64,000 nucleotides of DNA from positions 1-64,000 of the forward strand of contig QAYY01000015.1 of assembly GCA_003054665.1 (NCBI GenBank), written 5' to 3'. Source of the stretch: Opitutaceae bacterium EW11. GTDB lineage: Bacteria > Verrucomicrobiota > Verrucomicrobiia > Opitutales > Opitutaceae. The notes under the pieces were generated by a model, which saw only the letters and a program-made list of their open reading frames with translations, was not told the DNA's origin and ran no database searches. Made by a program: the position numbers and the translations under genes. Below are positions 43,298 to 52,089 of this stretch, one piece after another (position 1 is the first letter of the stretch; every line of letters begins with the position of its first letter).

Positions 43298-43906
43298 ATG
43301 GAATCGCTCAGCCGAGGATCCATTTCGCTGCCGCAGGAAGAGATACTGAGGCGGGCAGAACGCCTTCAGTCCGCAGCGGCTTTTGGCTATATCTCTCAGT
43401 GTCCGCAAGACTGGTTCACCGCGGATGTCGTCTTCGCAAGACGGGGATTCTTTGAAGAAACAGTAATCCATGCAGCAGCACGGACTGGCACGCTCAGCGA
43501 GATTCCTGTCGAGTTTGTCACCGAACACTCGCTCACGCGAGAGAACACTCTGGGACAAACGGCGCTACACTTGGCCGCTGAGGCATTCAGATTTGGAGCG
43601 GTACCATCGCAGTTTCGGAGGCTAGAACTGCTGGACGCGGTTCGTGATGCGGCGGGACTCACTGCTCTACAGGTGCTGTCTCTTCAGTATCGGTTGCACC
43701 AGATACCAGTCGAAAGCTGCGCAGTGTTTTACCCGAGAATCCGAAGTGTTTTCGAAGCGGTCCCAGAGATGGAGGAGCAAGGACACAGTCGCCGAGCGCT
43801 TCTCAAAGGGGACCGGACGCGCGATGTAAAATGGCTACAGGAAGTCATCGGCGCATGGATCAGGCTTGAGGCGAGAAGGCCGAAAGACCCACCCCGCGCC
43901 GCATAG
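43298..43906 (+). CDS. Ankyrin-repeat-like protein
   Basis: The 202-aa protein has ankyrin-like helices, best seen in NTLGQTALHLAAEAFRFGAV and ETVIHAAARTGTLSEIP, and an AAGLTALQVLSLQ segment. This suggests two to three degenerate ankyrin repeats for protein binding. Proteins of this type occur in many bacterial genomes; no partner is evident. It is preceded directly by the gene at 43041. Confidence 0.6.
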   Translation: MESLSRGSISLPQEEILRRAERLQSAAAFGYISQCPQDWFTADVVFARRGFFEETVIHAAARTGTLSEIPVEFVTEHSLTRENTLGQTALHLAAEAFRFGAVPSQFRRLELLDAVRDAAGLTALQVLSLQYRLHQIPVESCAVFYPRIRSVFEAVPEMEEQGHSRRALLKGDRTRDVKWLQEVIGAWIRLEARRPKDPPRAA

Positions 43907-43926
43907 GCGCACCGGTGCTCCTCACC

Positions 43927-44079
43927 ATGGAATTCTGGGCGACACTTCTCGCGGCAGCATGGTCCGCCGCCCTGGCGTGGCTTCTCAGCGGTGGTGCATT
44001 GCCACCGGCGTACCTGGCGGCAGGGGCTTCCATCGCGACGAGCTGGATCGCGTGGCGGTGGCTTGGCGGTGAGAGCTAA
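43927..44079 (+). CDS. Small two-helix membrane protein, 50 aa
   Basis: A short frame starting MEFWATLLAAAWSAALAWLL encodes two hydrophobic helices joined by SGGALPPAY and ends WRWLGGES. It lies 20 bp after the ankyrin-like gene on the same strand. It is too short for an ordinary gene call, but its hydrophobicity pattern is coherent. Function unknown; possibly a small inner-membrane accessory. Confidence 0.5.
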   Translation: MEFWATLLAAAWSAALAWLLSGGALPPAYLAAGASIATSWIAWRWLGGES

Positions 44080-44086
44080 TGCGCCC

Positions 44087-44108
44087 GGCGGACGGTGAAA
44101 TTCTTTCA
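44087..44108 (+). promoter_or_regulatory. Shared upstream motif, copy 2
   Basis: GGCGGACGG is followed after 4 nt by ATTCTTT and CAA, nearly the same as 31365-31386. It lies 92 bp upstream of the gene at 44200. Confidence 0.4.
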
Positions 44109-44199
44109 AGATTCTCCGCCGAACCGCATCGGAAAGCACCATGTTTCGATGTCACGTCGCGCCGGATACGCGCGGCAAACCCAGTAACGAAAGACGAAA

Positions 44200-44823
44200 A
44201 TGAAACTTCGAAACCGAGCTATTCTCGATGAAATCACACGCGCAGCCGGGCTTCCCGACGGCGCTTCTCCAGCGCAACTTGTCGCCGCCCTCAGAGAATT
44301 CACAGCGAAACCCAATGCGCTCGGCGCGGTGCTTTACCGTACCGCGCCGGACGAATTGACGACCGCTCAGGGCGAAGAACTCGACGAGGCTCTTGAAAAA
44401 TGGCGCACTGACGCGCGGCAGGAATTGTTGAATCAGCTCACGACGGAACTGAACAGAGACGCCAAGGAGCGGAGCCTCATCGCGTGCAACGATGGTGTCG
44501 TTCTCCATTGGGACAAAGAAGACATCGAGGCCGGCAACTATAGCGGATTTGCGGATCTCGACGACCGACTCGATTCCGCGAAGTCGCTCGAGGAGCCAGC
44601 GTATTCTCGATCATTGGCGGCCGAGCTGAACGACAACGATGGTCGCTCGCGGAATCTCAACGAAGAAGAAGAACGGGCCTACGCGGCGCTTCGGAAGGAG
44701 AATGATTGGAAGACTCCGCTCGAAGAGAAAGTGCGCGACTTGCGTGAGGAGCGAGACCGTGAGGAGGAAGAAGACCTCGAGGAAGAAGAGGAGCAGACCG
44801 AGGACCGCGGCATGTGCCGGTAA
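44200..44823 (+). CDS. Acidic hypothetical protein
   Basis: The 207-aa protein has a helical N-terminal half (LDEITRAAGLPDGASPAQLVAALREF) and a highly acidic, coiled-coil-like tail (REERDREEEEDLEEEEEQ). No family recognised. It stands alone, followed by a strong terminator. The acidic tail is reminiscent of DNA-mimic or chaperone-like small proteins, but that is speculation. Confidence 0.6.
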   Translation: MKLRNRAILDEITRAAGLPDGASPAQLVAALREFTAKPNALGAVLYRTAPDELTTAQGEELDEALEKWRTDARQELLNQLTTELNRDAKERSLIACNDGVVLHWDKEDIEAGNYSGFADLDDRLDSAKSLEEPAYSRSLAAELNDNDGRSRNLNEEEERAYAALRKENDWKTPLEEKVRDLREERDREEEEDLEEEEEQTEDRGMCR

Positions 44824-44844
44824 GCAGCCGCTCAATGGATTCTC

Positions 44845-44877
44845 AAGCGCCGGGCCGAAAACCCAGCGCTTTTTTTT
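44845..44877 (+). terminator. Rho-independent terminator
   Basis: The stem AAGCGC/GCGCTT continues, after one mismatch, as GGG/CCC, with a 7-nt loop and a run of eight T residues. It isolates the helicase gene from the upstream acidic-protein gene. Confidence 0.85.
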
Positions 44878-44965
44878 CAACTACCGTCGGGCCAGAAAAA
44901 GTTCGACCAACGCCAGCTTCCAGAGACGGCTTGGCTTCGATGCAGTCGCTCGCCTAAGGTGCGGT

Positions 44966-47533
44966 ATGGTGGATTTTTCAAAACGGCTGAATAAGCCGAA
45001 GAGGGAGAGCGTTCTCGACCCCGTCGAGATCTATGCGGGATTGGATCGGAAAGCTGACAAGGGCGAGTTGAGGAAGGTGCAAGCCCACGTGTTATCGGAG
45101 TGGCACAAACGGCTGCGTACGCAACGCGATGTCATCGTGAAGCTTCATACCGGCCAAGGGAAAACCCTGATCGGGTTACTCCTACTTCAGTCGAAACTAA
45201 ACGAGAAGGGCGGTAGGGTCGCATACCTTTGTCCGACGATTCAGCTGATCGAACAGACGTACAACCAAGCGCTGGATTTTGGATTCAAAGTCTGCAAACC
45301 GGAGCAAGGGGAGCCACTCCCAGCCGAGTTTCACGATGGGAAAGCGATACTTATCACATCGGTGCAGAAGCTCTTCAATGGCCGCACGCAGTTCAAACTG
45401 CACCACCAGTCACTAGCCCTTTCCGCGCTTGTGATGGACGATTCGCATGCCTGTGTTGATTCGATACGTGATGCCGTCAGTTTGAGAGTTCCCCGCAGCG
45501 TTTACGACTCGAAGGGTAAGGTAACGGGAACACACCCGATCTACGAAAAGCTCTTCAATTTGTTCTCTGGTGCGTTAAGAGAGCAGGGAGAAGGAACGTT
45601 CCAGGAGATTGAGGCGAAAAAGGCCAACGCACTCCTCGCGGTGCCATACTGGGCATGGAAAGAGAGGGTTTTGGAGGTGACTCGAACGATTGCCGGGCAT
45701 GACGAAGATGACCTGGTGAAGTTTGTCTGGCCGATCATAAAGGACCGTCTCGCCGAGTGCCTTTGTGTGATCTCGGGTGCGGGGCTAGAAATCACACCCT
45801 ACTTGGCGCCTCTCGAGGATTTCGGATCCTTTTGGAAGGCCGAAACGAGGATCTTCATGTCGGCCACGGTAACTGATGACTCATTCCTGATAAAGGGACT
45901 ACGGCTCTCCCCAGAGACCATCACGAAACCACTGACGTATCCGAAGGAGAGTTGGTCGGGAGAGAAGATGATTCTGATACCGTCGTTAATTGATGATCAA
46001 CTTGACCGTGGCGCGATCGTTAAGGAATTCGGCGAACCAAATCAGAGGAGAACGGTTGGAGTCGCCGCCCTAGTGCCGTCCTTCAAAGGGACCAAAGATT
46101 GGGAGAAATATGGTGCGACCATCGCGCGGAAAGACACCATCGAGGATGCCCTGAACGCACTCAGGACCGCAGGGCGACGCGCGGCGGCAGTTGTATTCGT
46201 GAACCGCTACGACGGTATCGATTTACCTGACGATAGCTGCCGCCTGCTAATCTTCGACGGGATGCCCTACGGAGAGAGCCTTATAGATCAGTACCTGCAG
46301 GCGTCGAGGGGAGACAGCGAAAGCAGTTCGATTAGGCTGGCCCGTTCGATCGAGCAAGGATTGGGGCGAAGTGTTCGTGGCGAGAAGGATTTTTCAGTGG
46401 TTCTCGTCGTCGGCACCGATCTGGTAGACTTCGTTCGGCAGCGTTGCACGCGGGCTTATCTTTCAGACCAGACTCGGCAACAAATCGAGATCGGCCTTGA
46501 GACGGCCGAAGCCGCTACCGAGGAAATCAAAGCGGGGAAATCTCCAATGACTGCATTGAGGGAACTGATCCAGCAGTGCATCGGTCGCGACCAGGGATGG
46601 AAAGACTTCTACGTTGAGCGTATGGACCAGCTGAAGGCGGAGGAGCCGAAGCCCAAAGGCCTGAAGGTATTCGAAAGTGAGCTCGAGGCTGAGACAGAAT
46701 ACCTTTCCGGGAATGTGGATCGAGCGATCAAGACTCTTCAAGACCTCCTGGATACGACGAAAATGGAGGAATCGGAACGGGGATTCTACTTGCAGGAAAT
46801 GGCAAGATATCAGGACCGCTCATCAAAGGCGAAATCCAATGAGTACCAGAAAGCCGCACACAAAAAGAACCGGTTCCTGTTCAAGCCGGTCGAGGGCTTT
46901 ACCGTCGAGAAGCTTGCTCCAGCGGCAGGCAAGCGCGCTGCCAATATCGCGGTTTGGGTTTCGGCTTTCGAGAGCTTCGAGCAGCTTAAGTTGGCCGTGG
47001 AGTTAATCCTCACAAACTTGAGCTTCGGAGTTGCGGCAGAGACTTTCGAGAAATCTCTGCAGAAGCTCGGAGCCGCGCTTGGCTACACTGCAGAGCTGCC
47101 CGACAGGCAATGGAAAGCAGGCCCTGACAACCTATGGTGCCTCCAGCAGAACGACTACCTTCTCATCGAATGCAAAAGCGAGGTGCTGACTGATCGCGCC
47201 GAGATCTACAAGGAGGAGTCAGGACAAATGAACAATGCATGTGGCTGGTTTCACCGGAACTATCCGGGTGCGAATTTGACGCGCCTCCTGGTGATACCGA
47301 CGAACAAACTTGGCCATGGCGCTGCGTTCAACGAAAGCGTCGGGATCGTACGTGGTACCGAACTGAGCCGACTGGTGAGAAACGTAAGGGCGTTCTTTCA
47401 AGAGTTTTCAAAAGTCGACTTGCACGACCTGAATGACGCCAAGATCCAAGAGTTTCTGGTTATCCATAAGTTGACGAATGATGAGATAAAGAGCGGGTAC
47501 CAGAAGGACGTCTATGCTGGGTCGGTCCGGTGA
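44966..47533 (+). CDS. SF2 helicase with C-terminal PD-(D/E)xK-like nuclease motif
   Basis: The 855-aa protein has an N-terminal superfamily 2 helicase core. Walker A is HTGQGKT (62-67), motif II DDSH (158-161), motif III SAT (299-301), and motif VI QGLGRSVRG (464-472), in an order like DinG/XPD-type helicases. A helical middle (550-650) follows. The C-terminal domain (about 670-855) carries GPDNLWCLQQNDYLLIECK, the D-(x)n-ExK spacing of a restriction-like nuclease (Asp721, Glu735, Lys737). The protein is probably DNA-directed defence or repair. It is flanked by terminators and followed by a KAP NTPase gene. Confidence 0.7.
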   Translation: MVDFSKRLNKPKRESVLDPVEIYAGLDRKADKGELRKVQAHVLSEWHKRLRTQRDVIVKLHTGQGKTLIGLLLLQSKLNEKGGRVAYLCPTIQLIEQTYNQALDFGFKVCKPEQGEPLPAEFHDGKAILITSVQKLFNGRTQFKLHHQSLALSALVMDDSHACVDSIRDAVSLRVPRSVYDSKGKVTGTHPIYEKLFNLFSGALREQGEGTFQEIEAKKANALLAVPYWAWKERVLEVTRTIAGHDEDDLVKFVWPIIKDRLAECLCVISGAGLEITPYLAPLEDFGSFWKAETRIFMSATVTDDSFLIKGLRLSPETITKPLTYPKESWSGEKMILIPSLIDDQLDRGAIVKEFGEPNQRRTVGVAALVPSFKGTKDWEKYGATIARKDTIEDALNALRTAGRRAAAVVFVNRYDGIDLPDDSCRLLIFDGMPYGESLIDQYLQASRGDSESSSIRLARSIEQGLGRSVRGEKDFSVVLVVGTDLVDFVRQRCTRAYLSDQTRQQIEIGLETAEAATEEIKAGKSPMTALRELIQQCIGRDQGWKDFYVERMDQLKAEEPKPKGLKVFESELEAETEYLSGNVDRAIKTLQDLLDTTKMEESERGFYLQEMARYQDRSSKAKSNEYQKAAHKKNRFLFKPVEGFTVEKLAPAAGKRAANIAVWVSAFESFEQLKLAVELILTNLSFGVAAETFEKSLQKLGAALGYTAELPDRQWKAGPDNLWCLQQNDYLLIECKSEVLTDRAEIYKEESGQMNNACGWFHRNYPGANLTRLLVIPTNKLGHGAAFNESVGIVRGTELSRLVRNVRAFFQEFSKVDLHDLNDAKIQEFLVIHKLTNDEIKSGYQKDVYAGSVR

Positions 47534-47578
47534 CAACGCGACGCCCCCGTTCCGGCGAATTTGGCCCCGACTCGGACA

Positions 47579-47606
47579 CAAAAAAGCCCGCTCTTGCGAG
47601 CGGGCT
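47579..47606 (-). terminator. Strong hairpin terminator reading leftward
   Basis: A 9-bp perfect stem AGCCCGCTC / GAGCGGGCT with loop TTGC is bordered on its left by six A residues, i.e. a U-tract on the minus-strand transcript. It lies between the helicase and KAP genes, both rightward, so it would stop antisense transcription or a small leftward RNA. It may also weakly end the helicase mRNA. Confidence 0.7.
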
Positions 47607-47743
47607 AAAACCACCGGGAGCTAGGCTCTACCGGCAGCTTTTGGCGGGAGGGACCTCTTTATCGGCACGATGGGGTGGTGGCTCAATGTGAATTCGGGCA
47701 ATGGTCGCTTGAGAAGCGGGCGAGATTCCTCGTAGAAATCGTT

Positions 47744-49165
47744 ATGCGCATCCAGCCGCCGGAGGTAGAGGTTCCCGATGCGGAGCCGTTCAAGAACGCA
47801 TTATTCGGCCGAAAGACTTTCGGCCTCGAACTCACCAGCCTGCTCAGAAATATCGACGACAGCATCGTGCTTTTCGTCAATGCGCCCTGGGGCGAAGGAA
47901 AGACAACTTTCGCACGAATGTGGCGCGCACATCTCACTGCCGAGAAACTGGACGTGATCTACTATGACGCATACGCCTCCGATTATTTCGAAGACCCGTT
48001 CGTCAGCTTCTCAGGGGAAATCTTGAGTTTGGTGAAGCGGAAGTTGGCCGAAGTTGAAGGCATCACTGAGCAACAGATTGCTTTCAAAAAGACCGCGATC
48101 GAGGTCGGGAAGAAGTTGGCCGGAGTTGCCACCAAGATTGCACTGAAAGCCGCAACGATGGGTGCGGTGGACGCGAGCAACGTTGCAGAGTTGAAAGAGA
48201 TCGGGTCAGAGCTAGCCTCAGGTGTTTCGGAGGCCGGGGAGAAGATCGTGGAAAAGCGGATTGAGGAGCACCTGGCAGAAAAGGATGTGCTGAAGTCTTT
48301 TCGCGAAAACCTAAGCAAACTCGCAAAAGTCTTCCGGGAGCAGCAGGGATTTCCACTCACGATCATTGTTGATGAACTGGACCGGTGCCGGCCGAGTTTC
48401 GCTTTGGGTCTGCTGGAACGGATAAAGCACCTCTTCGACGTACCGAACGTGGCGTTCGTCCTCTTGGTCAATAGGGACCAGATCGAAAGCTACGTGCGTA
48501 CCGTTTACGGTCAGGACGTGGATGCACGGGCATACCTTCTCAAATTTGGAAACCTGTTTGTTGATTTGCCGCTTCAAGCACCCGAAACTCACCACGAGCA
48601 CGGAAAGAAGGAGTTCGTCAGAGCCGCGCTTGCTCACTATGGCCTAGAACCCCGAAATGACCGCCTTGAATCCGTTGCGCGGTCGTTGGAGTTCCTGGTC
48701 GATCACTTCGACCTTACCTTACGCGACACCGAACGGGTTCTGCTCGTACTCTCGATCTACTTAGCGTCGGTACCCGCTAACCACTTCACGGTGCCTTTCT
48801 TGGCTGTTCTCCTTGCTATTCTGAAGCTGAAGCGGCCCGAGCTCTACGAACAGCTCCGACGACAGGAGGTGAAACTCGGAGACTTCTTGGACGCGACTGG
48901 ATTGAAGAGCCGCCCTCAGGTGTCTGGTGATTCAATAAGCCCTAACTGGGTTGTTGAGCTTCTGACTTGCTGTCTCGCTACCGAAGCGGAGTTGGAAGAA
49001 TCGGAGAAGTCGGAGGACGCGTCAGCGAAGAAGACCGCGCAGAGAAGCAATCGCTTCGACGGATGGTTTTCTGGTTACAACATCGGACGCTTGCGAGTGA
49101 TTCCTTACCTGTGTGCCCGGCTCGATCGCTTTACGACGGCTCCAGCCGTTAAGCAGGCGACTTAG
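47744..49165 (+). CDS. KAP family P-loop NTPase
   Basis: The 473-aa protein belongs to the KAP NTPases. Walker A is APWGEGKTT (47-55), Walker B IIVDELDRCRPSFA (207-220), and FVLLVNRDQIESYV follows in the usual place. Unlike KAP proteins anchored by TM helices inserted in the P-loop domain, its insert (about 100-190) is a charged helical stretch with a small hydrophobic patch (GVATKIALKAATMGAV). KAP ATPases occur in defence islands. The ATG at 47744 is preferred over a GTG at 47675. It lies directly downstream of the helicase-nuclease gene. Its stop overlaps the convergent primase stop by 4 bp. Confidence 0.85.
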   Translation: MRIQPPEVEVPDAEPFKNALFGRKTFGLELTSLLRNIDDSIVLFVNAPWGEGKTTFARMWRAHLTAEKLDVIYYDAYASDYFEDPFVSFSGEILSLVKRKLAEVEGITEQQIAFKKTAIEVGKKLAGVATKIALKAATMGAVDASNVAELKEIGSELASGVSEAGEKIVEKRIEEHLAEKDVLKSFRENLSKLAKVFREQQGFPLTIIVDELDRCRPSFALGLLERIKHLFDVPNVAFVLLVNRDQIESYVRTVYGQDVDARAYLLKFGNLFVDLPLQAPETHHEHGKKEFVRAALAHYGLEPRNDRLESVARSLEFLVDHFDLTLRDTERVLLVLSIYLASVPANHFTVPFLAVLLAILKLKRPELYEQLRRQEVKLGDFLDATGLKSRPQVSGDSISPNWVVELLTCCLATEAELEESEKSEDASAKKTAQRSNRFDGWFSGYNIGRLRVIPYLCARLDRFTTAPAVKQAT

Positions 49166-51480
49166 GCCGTGGCCATTCGCATCCCTCGGACCTGCTCCCA
49201 AGAAAGTTCCGGGCAGGACCGCTGCCAACGCTTGCGTGACGCGCAGCGCTGAGACCCAAGAGACCCGTCCGGGATGCCTTCGCGCTGAAGATCCGCCTGA
49301 AAGTCTACTTGTTGTTCCTCTCGAGATTTTTTCTGGCGGTTTGCCGAGCTCTCGCCGGCCAACCGCCGCTGCTCGGCCGCGCGGAGCCGAGGCAGCTTTC
49401 CATACCGGCCCGCTCGCTGCTCATCCCAAAGGACCCGCGGAAAATCGTCGGGCTCATATCCGCGCCCGTCTCTGAATTTGTTCTGTTGGTAGCACCAGTT
49501 ACGATACAGCAGGACCGCATCTCCTAGGTGAGCCAGCCAGTGCGCCGCGTCGGTGGGCTGCAGCCTGCGGATCTGCTCGACGACGTCATCACGGGTTTTC
49601 TGCAGCATTGCCTGACGGATCGCTTCGTTGCGTTCTGCGGTCTGCCTTTTCTGTGTGTCGAGGAGGTAGCTCTGAGCAGCTTTCTTTTCCGCACAATTTT
49701 TGCCGAGAAGTTTGCCGACCAATCCGTCGATTTCTTCTGCGGGAATCCCGAGCTTCTCACAGCGCTGTTTCGCCTGAAGCAATTTCTTGCTCGCCCGGCG
49801 GGTAGGCTTCTTCTCTGCATGCGATTCGATGGAGGAAACGACAGGGAGTGGAGTCTCCTTCGGCCCTTCACAAAGGGATTCAGAGGGAGTAACACCCACC
49901 ACACCACACCTACAGTTCGTTACTGTATGTCCAGAATCAGGGATCATTGGTTTGAGGGTCCATCGTTTATTCCTCGTGGAACCAGAAATGATTACCTCGC
50001 CGGCAGCCTCCATCAGCTTCAGAGCTCGCCGCACCTGCTTTTCACAGTATGCGGTCGCGCCATCAGCATCCAAGTAGCTCGTCACCTGGAGCACGTTCGC
50101 GGCACCAAGCTGCAGAAGTGCAGCTTTAACCGCGGCGAAGCAGTTGCGGTGCACCTGGCCAAGCCCAGCGAAGGGCTCCCTGCCGTATTTTTCGTAGAGG
50201 TGGACCAGTTCCTCCCATAGCGCCGCCTCCCATCGGCTTGGCCCAAAGGTTTCTTTGAGGTACTGTATGAACGCATCGAATACAGGCGTATTCCGAACGG
50301 TCGCTTCCGCCTGTTCCGCATTTTCGCTACGAGTCCAACACTGGACAAGGAGCCGAGCAAAATACGTTCGGATATCGAATTTGGTCTGCGGGGGTAGCCA
50401 CTCGTGATCGTACCGATACCGAGCCGGGTCCTCAGGCAGGTTGCGCGGCCAGGTGAACACACGGCGACCACGCTTTCTTTCAAGCCCGCGGCCTGGTCGG
50501 TACCGCTTCTTCGAAAACACTTTCTGCACTCGATTGAGGGGAATACCCATCTCGTTGGAGACGTACTCCGCAGCGAGTGCCACGTCGGCGTCGCGAACCT
50601 CTAGACCGACGATCCCGCGCGAGACTAGATGCCGCCTTGCGAGGGTTAGCATCGTCGCAATCTCGACTTTGTCTTCCGCGTGACTCCCTCCAGTACTCTT
50701 GCGGCACCCCTTCCCGCACTCAGTTGTTGGAGTTGGGCGCGTTTCTGCGTCTGCCCAATACCAATGATGGTTTAACCCAGCACTATCGCTGCAGAGACCT
50801 GCTGATGCATCGACCGGTGCGTACCAGGTTGGAACGGCATTGCGGCGCGATGCGTAACCGCAGGGCAACCGGAAGAGGTGACCATCATGCGCGGCTGCTC
50901 GGCCATCTTTACAGAAGTGCGTGCCGACATCGTATGCCGCACCCTCGATCAGCCTTTCGATCTCACGCCCAATTTGGTACGCCTTGCCGATCGACGCCTC
51001 CCAAGACATCGCTGAAGGAATCTCGTAGTACAGCGTAACTCCATTCGAGTGAACGAGGATCGCCCCGGGGAATCGCTCCCGAAGTCTGGTGACGTCCGCG
51101 TCTGTAGCGACTCGGCCCTCGAAATCGATGTCGATCGCGACCAAGTATGTCCGCAACACACATCCCGAATTTTGATTCTGCTTTCGAGATTTGCCGCGCA
51201 AATACGAAGCGGGGCTCGCAGTGATTTTTTCCTGCGGGTACAGCTCGGCGAGTTGCGGAAGATCACTGACCAAACACAGAAAGGTGCCACCGGCTCGCCG
51301 CTTCGGTTCCTGCTTAAAACAAATCGTGACCGGCTTCGACGAGTCACTCGGGTGATAGCAGACCCTCTCGAGTTCACCTATTTGCACGCGCACATGCGCG
51401 TCTGCCGGCGCATATCGGTACGCGAGAAACGAGCGTAGCTGATCCAGACAAGCCATTGCGGCACACGCCGCCGGTCCCAT
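49162..51480 (-). CDS. AEP-type primase / replication protein
   Basis: The 772-aa protein has an archaeo-eukaryotic-primase-like N-terminal domain. The acidic pair is in VAIDIDFEG (about residues 117 and 119), followed by ILVHSNGVTLYYEIPS and then HLFRLPCGYASR, the order seen in plasmid and phage prim-pol proteins. A middle region may be winged-helix (YCEKQVRRALKLMEAAGEVI). A charged C-terminal tail resembles other element-replication proteins. It probably primes or initiates DNA synthesis of the excised element. No helicase motif is seen. ATG codons at 51480 and 51456 are both possible. Confidence 0.6.
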   Translation of the reverse strand: MGPAACAAMACLDQLRSFLAYRYAPADAHVRVQIGELERVCYHPSDSSKPVTICFKQEPKRRAGGTFLCLVSDLPQLAELYPQEKITASPASYLRGKSRKQNQNSGCVLRTYLVAIDIDFEGRVATDADVTRLRERFPGAILVHSNGVTLYYEIPSAMSWEASIGKAYQIGREIERLIEGAAYDVGTHFCKDGRAAAHDGHLFRLPCGYASRRNAVPTWYAPVDASAGLCSDSAGLNHHWYWADAETRPTPTTECGKGCRKSTGGSHAEDKVEIATMLTLARRHLVSRGIVGLEVRDADVALAAEYVSNEMGIPLNRVQKVFSKKRYRPGRGLERKRGRRVFTWPRNLPEDPARYRYDHEWLPPQTKFDIRTYFARLLVQCWTRSENAEQAEATVRNTPVFDAFIQYLKETFGPSRWEAALWEELVHLYEKYGREPFAGLGQVHRNCFAAVKAALLQLGAANVLQVTSYLDADGATAYCEKQVRRALKLMEAAGEVIISGSTRNKRWTLKPMIPDSGHTVTNCRCGVVGVTPSESLCEGPKETPLPVVSSIESHAEKKPTRRASKKLLQAKQRCEKLGIPAEEIDGLVGKLLGKNCAEKKAAQSYLLDTQKRQTAERNEAIRQAMLQKTRDDVVEQIRRLQPTDAAHWLAHLGDAVLLYRNWCYQQNKFRDGRGYEPDDFPRVLWDEQRAGRYGKLPRLRAAEQRRLAGESSANRQKKSREEQQVDFQADLQREGIPDGSLGSQRCASRKRWQRSCPELSWEQVRGMRMATA

Positions 51481-51558
51481 GCATGGACGCCAGGCCAAGG
51501 CTCCCCAGGCTCACACCAGGGCAGCACCAAGCCGCGTCACGCGAAGGGACGCGGCGAG

Positions 51559-51696
51559 TTAAGCGGTTTCCTCGAAACGGAGTTCCGCCTGGCGGGCAGA
51601 TGGGCTCTCAGTGGCGACCTCGAGCAGCTCCAGTTGGATCTCGGTGCTGCTTTCGATCGAGAGCAGCTCAAATTGAATTTCTGTTGGCGTATTCAT
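51559..51696 (-). CDS. Very small protein with internal duplication, 45 aa
   Basis: A short frame encodes an acidic peptide with two tandem units, TEIQFELLSIESS then TEIQLELLEVATE, visible also at DNA level. It lies 78 bp upstream of the primase start, same strand. No strong ribosome-binding site is visible. The repeat and composition argue for a real small protein, perhaps a regulator or anti-toxin-like helix, but confidence is limited. Confidence 0.4.
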   Translation of the reverse strand: MNTPTEIQFELLSIESSTEIQLELLEVATESPSARQAELRFEETA

Positions 51697-51793
51697 CTTT
51701 ATGGTACGCCGTCCAAGAAACTAGAGGATTCTGCGGACTAAGCCTTGACGCAGGAGCGCCATGCGCTACCTTTCGTCAATCTTTGTTAGCTTT

Positions 51794-51824
51794 GCCGCTC
51801 CTCTAGCCAGGGGCGGCTTTTTTT
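51794..51824 (+). terminator. Intrinsic-terminator-like hairpin, rightward
   Basis: A 9-bp stem GCCGCTCCT / AGGGGCGGC (one wobble pair) with a 6-nt loop is followed by seven T residues on the plus strand. The adjacent genes are leftward, so it would end a rightward transcript, perhaps antisense to the primase region or a small RNA. Confidence 0.65.
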
Positions 51825-52089
51825 ATGCTGCGGGCTGGAGGGTTGCAGTGGCTTTGATCGCACGAACGCGCTGACGGCGGCGTTCTTCAGCCAGGACCTC
51901 GGAAGGGATCATCGGCGGATACTCACCGGCTGCCAGGCGTTCTTCGACGCGTGCAACGTCGGCGAGAGACCAAATGGTGAAGCGGCTGCGCGACTGCAGC
52001 GGCTTGAACCAGCCAGCCGCGTGAGCTCGAAGCACGAGCTTCGGCGTCAGCCGCGCGTACAAATCCTTGGTGCGAATGAAAGCTGTCAC
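51823..52089 (-). CDS. Putative excisionase / AlpA-like small HTH protein
   Basis: The 88-aa product from GTG 52089 (AAAGG 7-10 nt upstream) reads TAFIRTKDLYARLTPKLVLRAHAAGWFKPLQSRSRFTIWSLADVARVEERLAAGEYPP. That is the layout of excisionase/MerR-type winged-helix proteins (N-terminal HTH, wing, then a basic helix). A longer ATG start at 52182 gives a Pro/Ser-rich extension and is less likely. It lies just inside the right end near arm-type sites, the expected place for a recombination directionality factor. Confidence 0.55.
   Translation of the reverse strand: MTAFIRTKDLYARLTPKLVLRAHAAGWFKPLQSRSRFTIWSLADVARVEERLAAGEYPPMIPSEVLAEERRRQRVRAIKATATLQPAA

Noticed and set aside
44639-44965. N-terminal extension of the helicase frame
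   Set aside because: It overlaps the acidic-protein gene and the terminator at 44845; the ATG at 44966 starts the conserved protein.
47675-47743. GTG start extending the KAP protein by 23 residues
   Set aside because: The extension has no family similarity and the ATG at 47744 is better placed.
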